In this document: positions 55,060-64,000 of the stretch, piece after piece
Layout: the number at the start of each line of letters is the position of its first letter
Numbering within the stretch: position 1 is the stretch's first letter
Assembly (NCBI GenBank): GCA_950022655.1
Contig: OX465584.1
Coordinates: 64,721,722-64,785,721, forward strand
Source of the DNA: Alentia gelatinosa
Taxonomy: Eukaryota > Annelida > Polychaeta > Phyllodocida > Polynoidae
Direction of reading: 5' to 3'
DNA: 64,000 bases
Notes under the pieces: model-generated
Database searches by the model: none
What the model was told of the DNA's origin: nothing
The model's input: only the letters and a program-made list of their open reading frames with translations
Made by a program: the position numbers and the translations under genes

Positions 55060-55320
55060 TGTTCTTTTATTATCCACCGAATACAAAGTGTCCGTAGAAA
55101 ACACATAGGCAGCGTGTATGGACATACCCGGCGCATACGGATATGTTGTATGCTCCGGGTGGCGCATACGGAAAAATAGTACGTACGGAAAAATAGTGCA
55201 TAACTAAAATGAACTGATATCCTTGCAAGAGCTCGGATATTACTGCGCGTCAACTCCTCGGAGCATATGGCCGCTTGTATCTGAAACTAGTCAATATTGT
55301 GTATGTCTCTAGCCTAGAAT
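55060..55320. mobile_element. 'GTATGCTCCGGG' bipartite family member
   Basis: The tail (55060-55215) has ATTATCCACCGAATACAAAG, ACATACCCGGCGCATACGGA and GGTGGCGCATACGGAAAAAT. A partial head (GAGCTCGGATATTACTGCGC, CTCCTCGGAGCATATGGCCG) follows to about 55300. Confidence 0.7.
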
Positions 55321-55859
55321 ACCCTTTCCAATAGACCCTCCAGAGGTTACTAAACTCCCTAATATCGCCCTGGGTAAGTACAGGATCCGCTCCCGACTGG
55401 CTGGTCACACCTCGGACTACTATCATCTGATGAATAATCATTTTCTGATTTATAACTGGAGAAACCACATATAATTTGAAATGAATATGTAAAAATGACT
55501 GAAATTTCATTTTCTGGCATCGGATTTCCAATTTGAAGATTTAGAAAAAAACGTCAAACTGCAATAAATGCAGGTTATGGGTCAAGGGTCTATCACCATA
55601 CAACGACGGCAACCAGCGCACACTGGATCCTGTAAACAGACTGAATTATGGGATATCCCAATAAGGTCTATGCTTGCTGCCACATATCTGACTGTAGGAA
55701 ATGAGAGTTACGTGCAACCGGCTAGAACTTCACACATATCTCACAGCACTGATAAAGCTGATTCGTACCCTCTTGACCTCATTTTGATGATTATTTATCA
55801 TGTACAAAACGTGTCAATTCTGTCGGGTACACTTGGAGTTTCTCTCGGTCTTTTGACTA

Positions 55860-56280
55860 AAAAATTACGGTTCTCCGCCTACGGAGTTGGGTCGTATTTT
55901 TGAGTCTTCCCTATGGCCATCCCTATGGTCTCAGTAACCATATTTTCTCATAAAGGCCTTTCTCCACTGTGCGACTTGGGGGGCTTGCGATCCTGTCCCT
56001 CTGGAGGTACAGGATCGCAAGCACGACGTTCCATATAGGTTGCGATTCTGGGTACCACATGTACCTTGGATCGCTTTAAGCCCCATTCCCACCAAGCGAC
56101 CAGACGTACCTGCTCGGCGACTAGAGGGCCAAGTCGCTTGGTGGGAATAGGGCTTAACATCGATTCTGTGTGGAGACTACCCCGCTTGCGACTGGAGCGC
56201 TTGCGATCCTAGGTACATTCTACAGACTGGGCGTACCTTATGTACCTAGAACCGCACAGTGGAGACAGGGCTTCAAACCG
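55860..56280. mobile_element. Foldback fragments and 'TCCACTGTGCGAC' cluster
   Basis: A partial TATTACTATATACC-type head (GGTCTCAGTAACCATATTTT, about 55930) abuts AAAGGCCTTTCTCCACTGTG (about 55953). That element contains a second one starting AAGCCCCATTCCCACCAAGC and ending GCTTGGTGGGAATAGGGCTT (about 56075-56157). It closes with CGCACAGTGGAGACAGGGCT at 56254-56273. This is a nested pair of palindromic elements. Confidence 0.7.
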
Positions 56281-56439
56281 TTGTACAGTATTTTGGCGTG
56301 GTACAAGACTGTCGTAAGGCTGATACAAGACTTTTAAGACTGGTACCAGCGACTGCGTCACTAGAGCATATGAACGCGCTCTAACTGCCGTCCTGCCCCC
56401 TAGCGGGTGAACGGGGAACCATTGTAAACTCGTGGTTAT

Positions 56440-57125
56440 CATTTCGTATGACACAGGTGCTTGAGCTGATCATCGGCGATCAGACCAGTATGGATTGACT
56501 ACAGCGAGAGGTTTAAACTCTCTCATGGTAAAGAGATCAGAAAACTACAGTATTAAATTCTATTTTCGGCATGGCTAGAAATATATCACAAGAAAATAAG
56601 CTCATCTGAGTAGATGAGGACAAAAATGAAAAGCAGGTTTAAGTTTTTCTCTCCACGAAATTCTCACTCTCGTGAGCTTCACTCTCCCTCATAGGTCTAG
56701 TTAGGCCTGTCTCTATGTGCGGGAGAAACTCCAAGCGGACCCCACCAAACTCATAGTTTTTTAGATATGGTAGGTAGTTCATTTCGTATGACACAGGTGC
56801 TTGAGCTGATCATCAGCGATCAGAATTCTATGGATTGACACCAGCGAAACGCTGTGGTCTTATTGCTTTCTCTCAAGGAAAACAGATTGGAAAACTACAA
56901 TTCTAGACTATGTTTTCAGTACAGCTAGAAAAAAATCGTAACTATAGAAGTACATCTGTGTTGAGAAACCCCCCAAAATAGTAGGAGTCAGTTAAATACT
57001 GCACGAGAATCTCACTCTCGTGGCCCTTCAGTCTCCATGCCTAGGTCTGGTTCACTCTGTCTCTATGTACGGGAGAAACTCCAAGCGGATACGACAAAAT
57101 TCTAACGTTTTATATGTGGTAGGTA
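56440..57125. repeat. Tandem duplication of about 339 bp
   Basis: CATTTCGTATGACACAGGTG (56440) recurs at 56779. Both units run through CTGATCATCRGCGATCAG, TCTCACTCTCGTGRSC and GGGAGAAACTCCAAGCGGA to TGGTAGGTA. They differ at about one base in six. The unit was not identified. Confidence 0.8.
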
Positions 57126-57394
57126 AATATTTTGTATGTCAAGAAGTGTAAATCATTGGGGCAGAGAACCTGTCTACAGAACAATTAGCCATGTTCATAT
57201 TTAATGGGATACTATTTAGTGGGACACCGTTACTCTTCCGGAACTGCGCAGTAAACGAGTGACCTGGATGTTTGACCTCATCATGACCTCTGCGGCGTCT
57301 GTAATCTCCATGATGATCAGTGTTGTTGTTTTTGTTTATTTTTCTTTTATTTAAACGTTTATTTTAGCTGAGTCATACTCAGTTCTAGGACTAT

Positions 57395-57540
57395 AGATGA
57401 AACCAACAAGTTCACACTAGAAAAAAGGAAAACACACAGGATATAGACCATGGAGAACGGACTGCAATACTTGTAGGGGCATGGAGAACGAGTTCCCAAT
57501 GTTAAGCCTATGGACATTTATTCCAGGGGTGAGATAATGG
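57395..57540. mobile_element. Tail fragment of the AACCAACAAG family
   Basis: It holds GAAACCAACAAGTTCACACT, CACAGGATATAGACCATGGA, CCAATGTTAAGCCTATGG and GGGGTGAGATAA. The head palindrome is deleted. Confidence 0.75.
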
Positions 57541-57714
57541 TTTCAATGTATGCCTAGACATTTTTTTTTTTTTTTTCATTCGTTTATTTATCCTGGATTT
57601 CTTAGGCTCAGTGGCCTGTCTTACTTTCGTCCAGCCAAACAATAACCGCTGGTTGCGGGTCTGTTTACAGATATACAGTATCTGTCATCTAGAAGTAGTA
57701 TTCTATATGGTCAC

Positions 57715-57970
57715 GATATTGACTGGTTTCAGATACAAGCGGCCGTATGCTCCGAGAAGTGTAGTAATATCCGAGCGTATGCGAGGATATTGCGCAGATT
57801 CAACTCCGAGGAGCATACAACTGCTTGTATCTGAAACCAGTCTTTATTGTATTCATTATCCACCTGTTTCCGACAAGTGTGGTACCCATATTAGTTCATT
57901 TAAGGTATGCACTATTTTTTCATACGCACTATCTTTCCGTATGCGCCGGGGTTTGCAGCCACTAGCAAGC
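57715..57970. mobile_element. 'GTATGCTCCGGG' bipartite family member with intact head
   Basis: The head (57717-57845) pairs GACTGGTTTCAGATACAAGC with GCTTGTATCTGAAACCAGTC around ATATCCGAGCGTATGCGAGGATAT. The tail (57846-57965) carries TATTCATTATCCACCTG and CCGTATGCGCCGGGG and ends in a C run. Confidence 0.82.
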
Positions 57971-58344
57971 CACCCCCCCCCCCCCCACCCCCCTACCTCC
58001 AGTCACACAGTGTGAACAGGCCTCAAAGGTAAGTAAAGTACAGTCATGTAAATACAAGTAAACAGGCTAAAGTAAAGTAACGGTTAACCATCAAATCCCG
58101 GCCATTAGACCATAACCGCAGACCCATAGAGCCCCCAACCTGCTAATGTCTCCCCTCCGGCGCACTGCATGGTCGAGGACCAGTGTTTGTTCACTCGACT
58201 GTGACACGCAGGGACTAATTATATATTCACCCTCCAAAGTGGGAACAATTTGGAAACTGCCAAGTCACGCTCTCAACTGTAGACGACACGTGGATATACT
58301 TAGAGGAGTACCCAGCGATCTGAGCAAACGAGACCTCTAACACG

Positions 58345-59200
58345 GGGTGAACTCTTACACGGAGTGCAACCTTACACGGGGTGCACCCTTACACGGGGTG
58401 GTGGACCTTACACGGGGTGCACCCTTACACGGGGTGCACCCTTACACGGGGTGCACCCTTACACGGGGTGCACCCTTACACGGGGTGCACCCTTACACGG
58501 GGTGCACCCTTACACGGGGTGCACCCTTACACGGGGTGCACCCTTACACGGGGTGCACCCTTACACGGGGTGCACTGTCACACAGGGTTCATCCTTACAC
58601 AGGGTGAACCCTTACACGGAGTGAATCCTTACACAGGGTGAACCCTTACACGGGGTGCACCCTTACATGGGATGCACCCTTACACGGGGTGCACTGTCAC
58701 ACAGGGTTCACCCTTACATGGGATGTACCGTCACACGGGGTGAACCCTTACACAGGGTGAACCCTTACACGGGGTGAACCCTTACATGGGATGCACTGTC
58801 ACACAGGGTTCACCCTTGCATGTGGTGTACCTTCACATGGGATGTACCGTCACATGGGGTGTACCCTTACGCGGGGTGTATCGTCACATCACACGAGATG
58901 TAGCAGTACACGGGGTGCACCTTTGCACGGGATGTACCCGTACACGGGGTCCCCTTACATGGGTCCCCTGACACAAGAGTTCCCCCCGCCCCCATACTAG
59001 GTATACCCTTACATGGGGTACACTCTTACCTGGGGTGTTCCCTTACACGGGGTGTACCATCACGTTGGGTGCTTCCTTACACGGGGTGTGCCCCTACATG
59101 GGTCCCCTGACACAGAGTTCCCCCGAGTAAAGTGTACCCTTACATGGGGATGAATCTTGCATGAATCTTGCATGGGGTGCACCCTTACACAGGGTGTTCC
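58345..59200. repeat. 17-bp minisatellite, about 45 units
   Basis: The unit is TTACACGGGGTGCACCC, clean to about 58570 and increasingly varied to the right (ACATGGGATG, ACACAGGGTTCA). Because 17 is not a multiple of three, all three plus frames encode the same 17-residue repeat (GCTLTRGAPLHGVHPYT). Confidence 0.95.
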
Positions 59201-59234
59201 TTAAGGAGGGTTTTACTGAAGGTTAGTGAGAAGT

Positions 59235-59525
59235 CTTAGAGAAGAAACCAACACGTTTTGGTGGAAGCCACCGTTCTCCACGAGTTTCATGTAGAGTGAT
59301 ATGAACGAGGGAAAGCTGAGTAAATATTACGTAGCGTTCAAACAAGTACAACTTTGACCAAAACGAGTTGCTTTCTGTATTCATCTCACCCCTGTGCACA
59401 CTAAAAGAATGGACGACACACAGGATATACACCATGGAGAACGGACTGCAATAGTTGTAGGGTCATAGAGAACGAGTTTCCAATGTTAAGCCAATGGGAT
59501 GAAAATACCAGGGGTGAGGTAATTG
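59235..59525. mobile_element. Bipartite head-tail element, AACCAACAAG head
   Basis: The head (59243-59370) starts GAAACCAACACGTTTTGGTG with a tip region CGAGGGAAAGCTGAG. The tail runs from CATCTCACCCCTGTGCACAC to CCAGGGGTGAGGTAA. Confidence 0.83.
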
Positions 59526-59544
59526 TTCCTTTAGCAGGGATTTA

Positions 59545-60660
59545 CTGTATGTTAGTATGAAGTCTATAAAATCAGGGATTTACTGTATGTTAGTATGAAG
59601 TCTATAAAATCAGGGATATACTGTAGGTTAGTATGAAGTCTATGTTAGCAGGGTTCTAATGTAGGTTAGTGAGAAGTCTATGTTAGTAGGGTTCTACTGT
59701 AGGTTAGTATGAAGTCTATGTTAGCAGGGTTCTACTGTAGGTTAGTATGAAGTCTATGTTAGCAGGGTTCTACTGTAGGTTAGTATGAAGTCTATGTTAG
59801 CAGGGTTCTACTGTAGGTTAGTATGAAGTCTATGTTAGCAGGGTTCTACTCTAGGTTAGTATGAAGCCTATGTTAGCAGGGTTCTACTGTAGGTTAGTAT
59901 GCAGTCTATGTTAGCAGGGTTCTACTGTAGGTTAGTATGAAGTCTATGTTAGCAGGGTTCTACTGTATGTTAGTGAGAAGTCTATGTTAGCAGGGTTCTA
60001 CTGTAGGTTAGTATGAAGTCTATATTAGCAGGGTTCTACTGTATGTCAGCATGAAGTCTATGTTAGCAGGGTTCTACTGTAGGTTAGTATGCAGTCTATG
60101 TTAGCAGGGTTCTACTGTAGGTTAGTATGAAGTCTATGTTAGCAGGGTTCTACTGTATGTTAGTGAGAAGTCTATGTTAGCAGGGTTCTACTGTAGGTTA
60201 GTATGAAGTCTATGATAGCAGGGTTCTACTGTAGGTTAGTATGAAGCCTATGTTAGCAGGGTTCTACTGTAGGTTAGTATGCAGTCTATGTTAGCAGGGT
60301 TCGACTGTAGGTTAGTATGAAGTCTATGTTAGCAGGGTTCTACTGTATGTTAGTGAGAAGTCTATGTTAGCAGGGTTCTACTGTAGGTTAGTATGCAGTC
60401 TATGTTAGCAGGGTTCTACTGTAGGTTAGTATGCAGTCTATGTTAGCAGGGTTCTACTGTAGGTTAGTATGCAGTCTATGTTAGCAGGGTTCTACTGTAG
60501 GTTAGTATGAAGTCTATGTTAGCAGGGTTCTACTGTAGGTTAGTATGCAGTCTATGTTAGCAGGGTTCTACTGTAGGTAAGTATAAAGTCTATGTTAGCA
60601 GGGTTCTACTGTAGGTTAGTATGAAGTCTATGTTAGCAGAGTTCTACTGTAGGTTAGTCT
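59545..60660. repeat. 38-bp minisatellite, about 29 units
   Basis: The unit is TATGTTAGCAGGGTTCTACT plus GTAGGTTAGTATGAAGTC. Positions alternate between AAGTC and CAGTC and between TAGTATG and TAGTGAG, giving a higher-order pattern. Confidence 0.95.
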
Positions 60661-61300
60661 GTCTCTGTGACTCTTTCTCTGCACCTCTTCACAAGTCCCT
60701 TGCCAGGTATTTCTCAAACAATCATGATATTAATGGCTATACACCTGTAATACAGACATCTTAAACTTCTTTAACCAATACCACAGGCTTCAAGGAGAAG
60801 GATTCAAAAAGTTACCACATGGAAAAACAAACTCATTAGCGGTCTGAGAATGCCAATTAGTCTAGTGTGTAAAGCATGACTGTAATTTGTTCATTTGGCG
60901 ATATACATAATAGATATCCATATATCTATCTATGATATACATATAGTTCAGGGAGAAATGCGGTCATGCTAAGATATTTTTACTTTTGATAGTTGTGTTA
61001 ATTGACATCAGAAAGATTCAATTACAATGAATTACCCATGATATTTTTCTGCAAGATGTTAAAGGAAGAACAGTTAATAACAACTACCACATACTAGTTC
61101 AAACCATAAAGAGTAAATACAATGATGAAATTATTGCTGCTTGTTTTTGATGGACATTTATTAAAATCTTCACCCGATAAAATACAGTATAAATATAGGT
61201 GCTACAGAACTACTTCATTTCAGTTATTTATTAGAGGTAGTGTACATCTTCAGTGTGATTATAATAGATTAACAAGGATTAATTTTAAGGATAACTAATA
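60660..61300. other. AT-rich spacer
   Basis: No array or element was recognised. A phase-compatible but weak exon candidate at about 60790 is discussed under the rejected items. Confidence 0.4.
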
Positions 61301-61309
61301 GGACAGATA

Positions 61310-61605
61310 CAGGAAAGAAACCAACAAGTTTTGGTCAAAGTCGTCGTTCTCCATGAGTTGGATGCGGAGTGATATGAACAAGGCGACAGCCGAGTGAATA
61401 TCACGTAGCATTCAAACAAGTTGGAGAACAACTTCTTTGACCGAAACAAGTTGCTTTCTGTATTTATCTCACCCCTGTACACATTAAAGGAATGGCAATG
61501 CACAGGATATAGTCCATGGAGAACGGAATGCACTACTCGTAGGGGCATGGAGAACAAGTTCCCAATGTTAAGCCTATGGGACATAAATATCAGGGGTGAG
61601 ATAAG
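61310..61605. mobile_element. Bipartite head-tail element, AACCAACAAG head, best copy
   Basis: The head (61315-61460) pairs AAACCAACAAGTTTTGGTCA with TGACCGAAACAAGTTGCTTT and carries CAAGGCGACAGCCGAG (61379-61394). The tail (61463-61605) runs from TTATCTCACCCCTGTACACA to CAGGGGTGAGATAA. Confidence 0.87.
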
Positions 61606-61834
61606 ATAGAGGATGCTAGGATCGTGTAATTGGAAAACTGGATATAAATTGAAAACTAAAATGAAATAAAAATCAACTTGTAGCCGCAGTCAGTGTAAGT
61701 TCACAAAGGTAGATGTATAAGTATTCAAAGGGGCAGTAGAAGGTGTGGAAAGTGGGTCAGGTGAGGGGTAATTGTCATTCCTTCACACATTCTCGATCCG
61801 CTGGCCGAGTTTAACAAACACACTTCAAAACCTG

Positions 61835-62840
61835 AGGTAGGAGACTGTGTGCCTAGACAGAACTTCAGGTAGGAGAGTGTATGTGCTTAGACAAAGTCTG
61901 AGGTAGGAGAGTGTGTGTTTAGACAAAGTTTGAGGTAGGAGAGTGTGTGCCTAGACAGAACTTCAGGTAGGAGAGTGTATGCTTAGACAAAGTCTGAGGT
62001 AGGAGAGTGTATGCCTAGACAAAGTTTGAGGTAGGAGAGTGTGTGCCTAAACAGAACTTCAGGTAGGAGAGTGTATACTTAGACAAAGTCTGAGGTAGGA
62101 GAGTGTATGCCTAGACAAAGTTTGAGGTAGGAGAGTGTGTGCTTAGACAAAGTCTGAGGTAGGAGAGTGTGTACATAGACAAAGTTTGAGGTAGGAGAGT
62201 GTGTGCTTAGACAAAGTTTGAGGTAGGAGAGTGTGTACCTAGACAAAGTTTGAGGTAGGAGAGTGTATGCCTAGACAAAGTTTGAGGGAGGAGAGTATAT
62301 GCTTAGACAAAGTGTGAGGTAGGAGAGTGTGTGCTTAGACAAAGTGTAAGGTAGGAGAGTGTGTGCCTAGATAAAGTGTGAGGTAGGAGAGTGTGTGTCT
62401 AGACAAAGTATGAGGTAGGAGAGTGTGTGCCTGGACAAAGTGTGAGGTAGGAGAGTATATGCTTAGACAAAGTCTGAGGTAGGAGAGTGTGTGCTTAGAC
62501 AAAGTCTGAGGTAGGAGAGTGTGTGCCTAGACAAAGTGTGAGGTAGGAGAGTGTGTGTCTAGACAAAGTATGAGGTAGGAGAGTGTGTGCCTGGACAAAG
62601 TCTGAGGTAGGAGAGTGTGTGCCTAGAAAAAGTTTGAGGTAGGAGAGTGTATGCCTGGACAAAGTGTGAGGTAGGAGAGTGTGTGCCTAGACAAAGTTTT
62701 AGGTAGGAGAGTGTCTGCCTAGACAAAGTGTGAGGTAGGAGAGTGTGTGCCTGGACAAAGTATGAGGTAGGAGAGTGTGTGCCTAGACAAAGTGTGAGGT
62801 AGGAGAGTGTGTGCCTAGACAAAGTTTTAGGTAGGAGATT
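61835..62840. repeat. 32-bp minisatellite, about 30 units
   Basis: The unit is GAGGTAGGAGAGTGTGTGCC plus TAGACAAAGTGT. Variants at three positions (TGTGTG/TATG, CTTAG/CCTAG, GTCTG/GTTTG) recur in blocks. Confidence 0.95.
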
Positions 62841-62844
62841 CCTG

Positions 62845-63515
62845 CCCCTGAGTATACTGCTTGGCATAATCGCTGGGGAATGGCAGTCGCACAGCGGGTG
62901 GGATAAGCATAGTCAGCGACTCAGTCTATGTCACAGCAGGGGGTCAGTGACTATGCCCTGATATATTTCAAACATGTTTGTAATTGAATCACAAGAATCC
63001 AGTCGCTGACTAAAGCCTTGTCAATGAGGGGTAGGGCAATAGTTGCCAGCAATTTTGCAACTTTGCCATTCTGTATTCCCACTTGTTGACTCGGCAAATT
63101 CCTAGAAATTTTGGCTGATAGTCTCTGACGGGAGCCCTCTGGATACCACAAAATCGCTTAAGCTTGGTTCCCACTATTCGATTTTGGGGCATTCACAAGT
63201 CACCAGTCGCCGACTATCAGGCAAAATTTCTAGGAATTTCATGAGTCGCCAAGTGCGAACACAAAATGGCAAAATCGTCGGCGACTATTGCCCTACCCCA
63301 CATTGATCGGGCTTGAGTCGGCGTCTGGATTCTCCGTTAAAAGGGCACCAGTCTCTTGCGATTCAATTTCAAACATGTTTGAAATATATCAGGGCCTAGT
63401 TACCGACTAAGCCCTGCCACCCGCTGTGCGACTGCGGTTTCCCGGCGATTATGCCCGACAGTAGTCTCAGGGACAGAAATCGCCTAGTGGGAATGGGCCT
63501 TTAGTGGGAACCGGG
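62845..63515. repeat. Palindrome of about 660 bp made of two inverted copies of a dispersed element
   Basis: The left arm (about 62845-63160) is in the orientation of 48948-49320. The right arm (about 63165-63515) is its inverse and ends GGGAATGGGCCTTTAGTGGG. The arms share GATATATTTCAAACATGTTT (or its inverse), TAGGGCAATAGT and AAATTCCTAGAAATTTTG. They meet near CGCTTAAGCTTGGTTCCCAC. Confidence 0.85.
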
Positions 63516-63934
63516 CTTTAGGAGGAAGGATGTGCTCAGTCAGAGAAGCGGCATGCTGTCCGTCCTGTCTCAGTCCTGTCTCAGTCCTCAAGTAGCTCCT
63601 AGAAGTGTGTCAGTGAGTGAAAGTTATCCACATTGTTCAGTTACGGATTGAACACATGTCTTCGGAAAACTACCGTAAAAATCCCGCGTATAAGCCGTTC
63701 TGATTTTCAGGGATTTCTGAAAAAATCAGCTTATAAATTTTTGCCAAAATTGGGAGATTTTTTATTTAAAAAAAAACCCTAACCAAATCAGTACAAATCT
63801 ATACTTAAGTACCAAAAACCAGATATATACAAATGTGAATGGTCTGATTTTAGTAATTTGTCAGATGGCATGCGGTTTCCTATTTTGGTACCGAAAGTTC
63901 CACAAAAAGTTGTGCGTGTGTGTGTTTGTGTATG

Positions 63935-64000
63935 TATGTGTGTCCCATATAAATCAAGCAAATGTAAATTGACATATTTTACCTTTCAATTTTGGATAAA
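63935..64000 (-). mobile_element. piggyBac-like TTAA element, start of a copy cut by the window edge
   Basis: ATAAATCAAGCAAATGTAAA followed by TTGACATATTTTACCTT matches the inner part of 811-1344 (AATCATGCAAATGCAAATTG, CCTATTTTACCTAA). The rest lies outside. Confidence 0.45.

Noticed and set aside
55568..55903. 111-codon plus-strand ORF
   Set aside because: Its end (KKLRFSAYGVGSYF) lies inside a foldback head fragment, so at least part is mobile-element DNA. No recognisable domain.
60780..60845. Possible second exon of the plus-strand gene (after TACCACAG, reading GFKEKDSKSYHMEKQTH then stop)
   Set aside because: The phase fits and the codons look plausible, but the acceptor tract is weak, the distance is 28 kb and no family match supports it.

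Overview
The window is metazoan nuclear DNA, AT-rich and made up mostly of repeats. The evidence is GT-AG introns, a six-exon chymotrypsin-family gene, fragments of non-LTR retrotransposon reverse transcriptase, hundreds of short inverted-repeat elements and more than twenty minisatellites. Nothing is bacterial: there are no dense ORFs, and almost every ORF of 60 codons or more is either chance or the read-through of a tandem array. A marine invertebrate such as a mollusc or another spiralian fits the repeat style, but the sequence does not fix the species.

The one complete gene lies on the minus strand, from the start codon at 28478 to the stop at 16973. Six exons join in phase (795 nt, 264 residues). 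The product is a secreted S1A (chymotrypsin-fold) protein that keeps all eight canonical cysteines and the catalytic Asp. It has Phe for the catalytic His, Ala for the catalytic Ser, Arg for Gly193 and Phe for Ser214, so it is a predicted serine-protease homologue without activity. The gene is shaped by repeats. Its last coding segment is the founder of an 83-86 bp minisatellite that fills its probable 3' UTR. Intron 2 holds an array that reverses orientation to form a giant hairpin. Intron 5 holds three bipartite mobile elements and a 350-bp tandem repeat rich in nuclear-receptor half sites.

A second gene probably starts on the plus strand. A GC- and CpG-rich promoter-like zone (about 32.56-33.20 kb) contains one first coding exon (32931-33036, 35 codons plus one base, followed by GTAAGT). 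Its family was not recognised and no later exon is certain. Two other CpG-rich islets (46.40-46.64 and 51.20-51.33 kb) may be promoters.

Layout: 0-16 kb is dispersed elements, RT fragments and minisatellites. 16-28.6 kb is the pseudoprotease gene. 28.9-32.3 kb is mobile elements. 32.5-33.2 kb is the putative promoter and exon. 33.4-64 kb is minisatellites and mobile elements, with long palindromes.

The most striking non-genic signal is a modular mobile-element architecture present in more than twenty copies. A 130-160 bp foldback 'head' sits next to a 130-250 bp 'tail' bounded by short terminal inverted repeats (TTATCCTACCCC, TTATCTCACCCC or TATTACTATATACC types). Many heads have a GC-rich tip resembling CTCGGCTTCGCCTCG although their stems are unrelated. 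A second group has TTAA at both ends and looks piggyBac-like.
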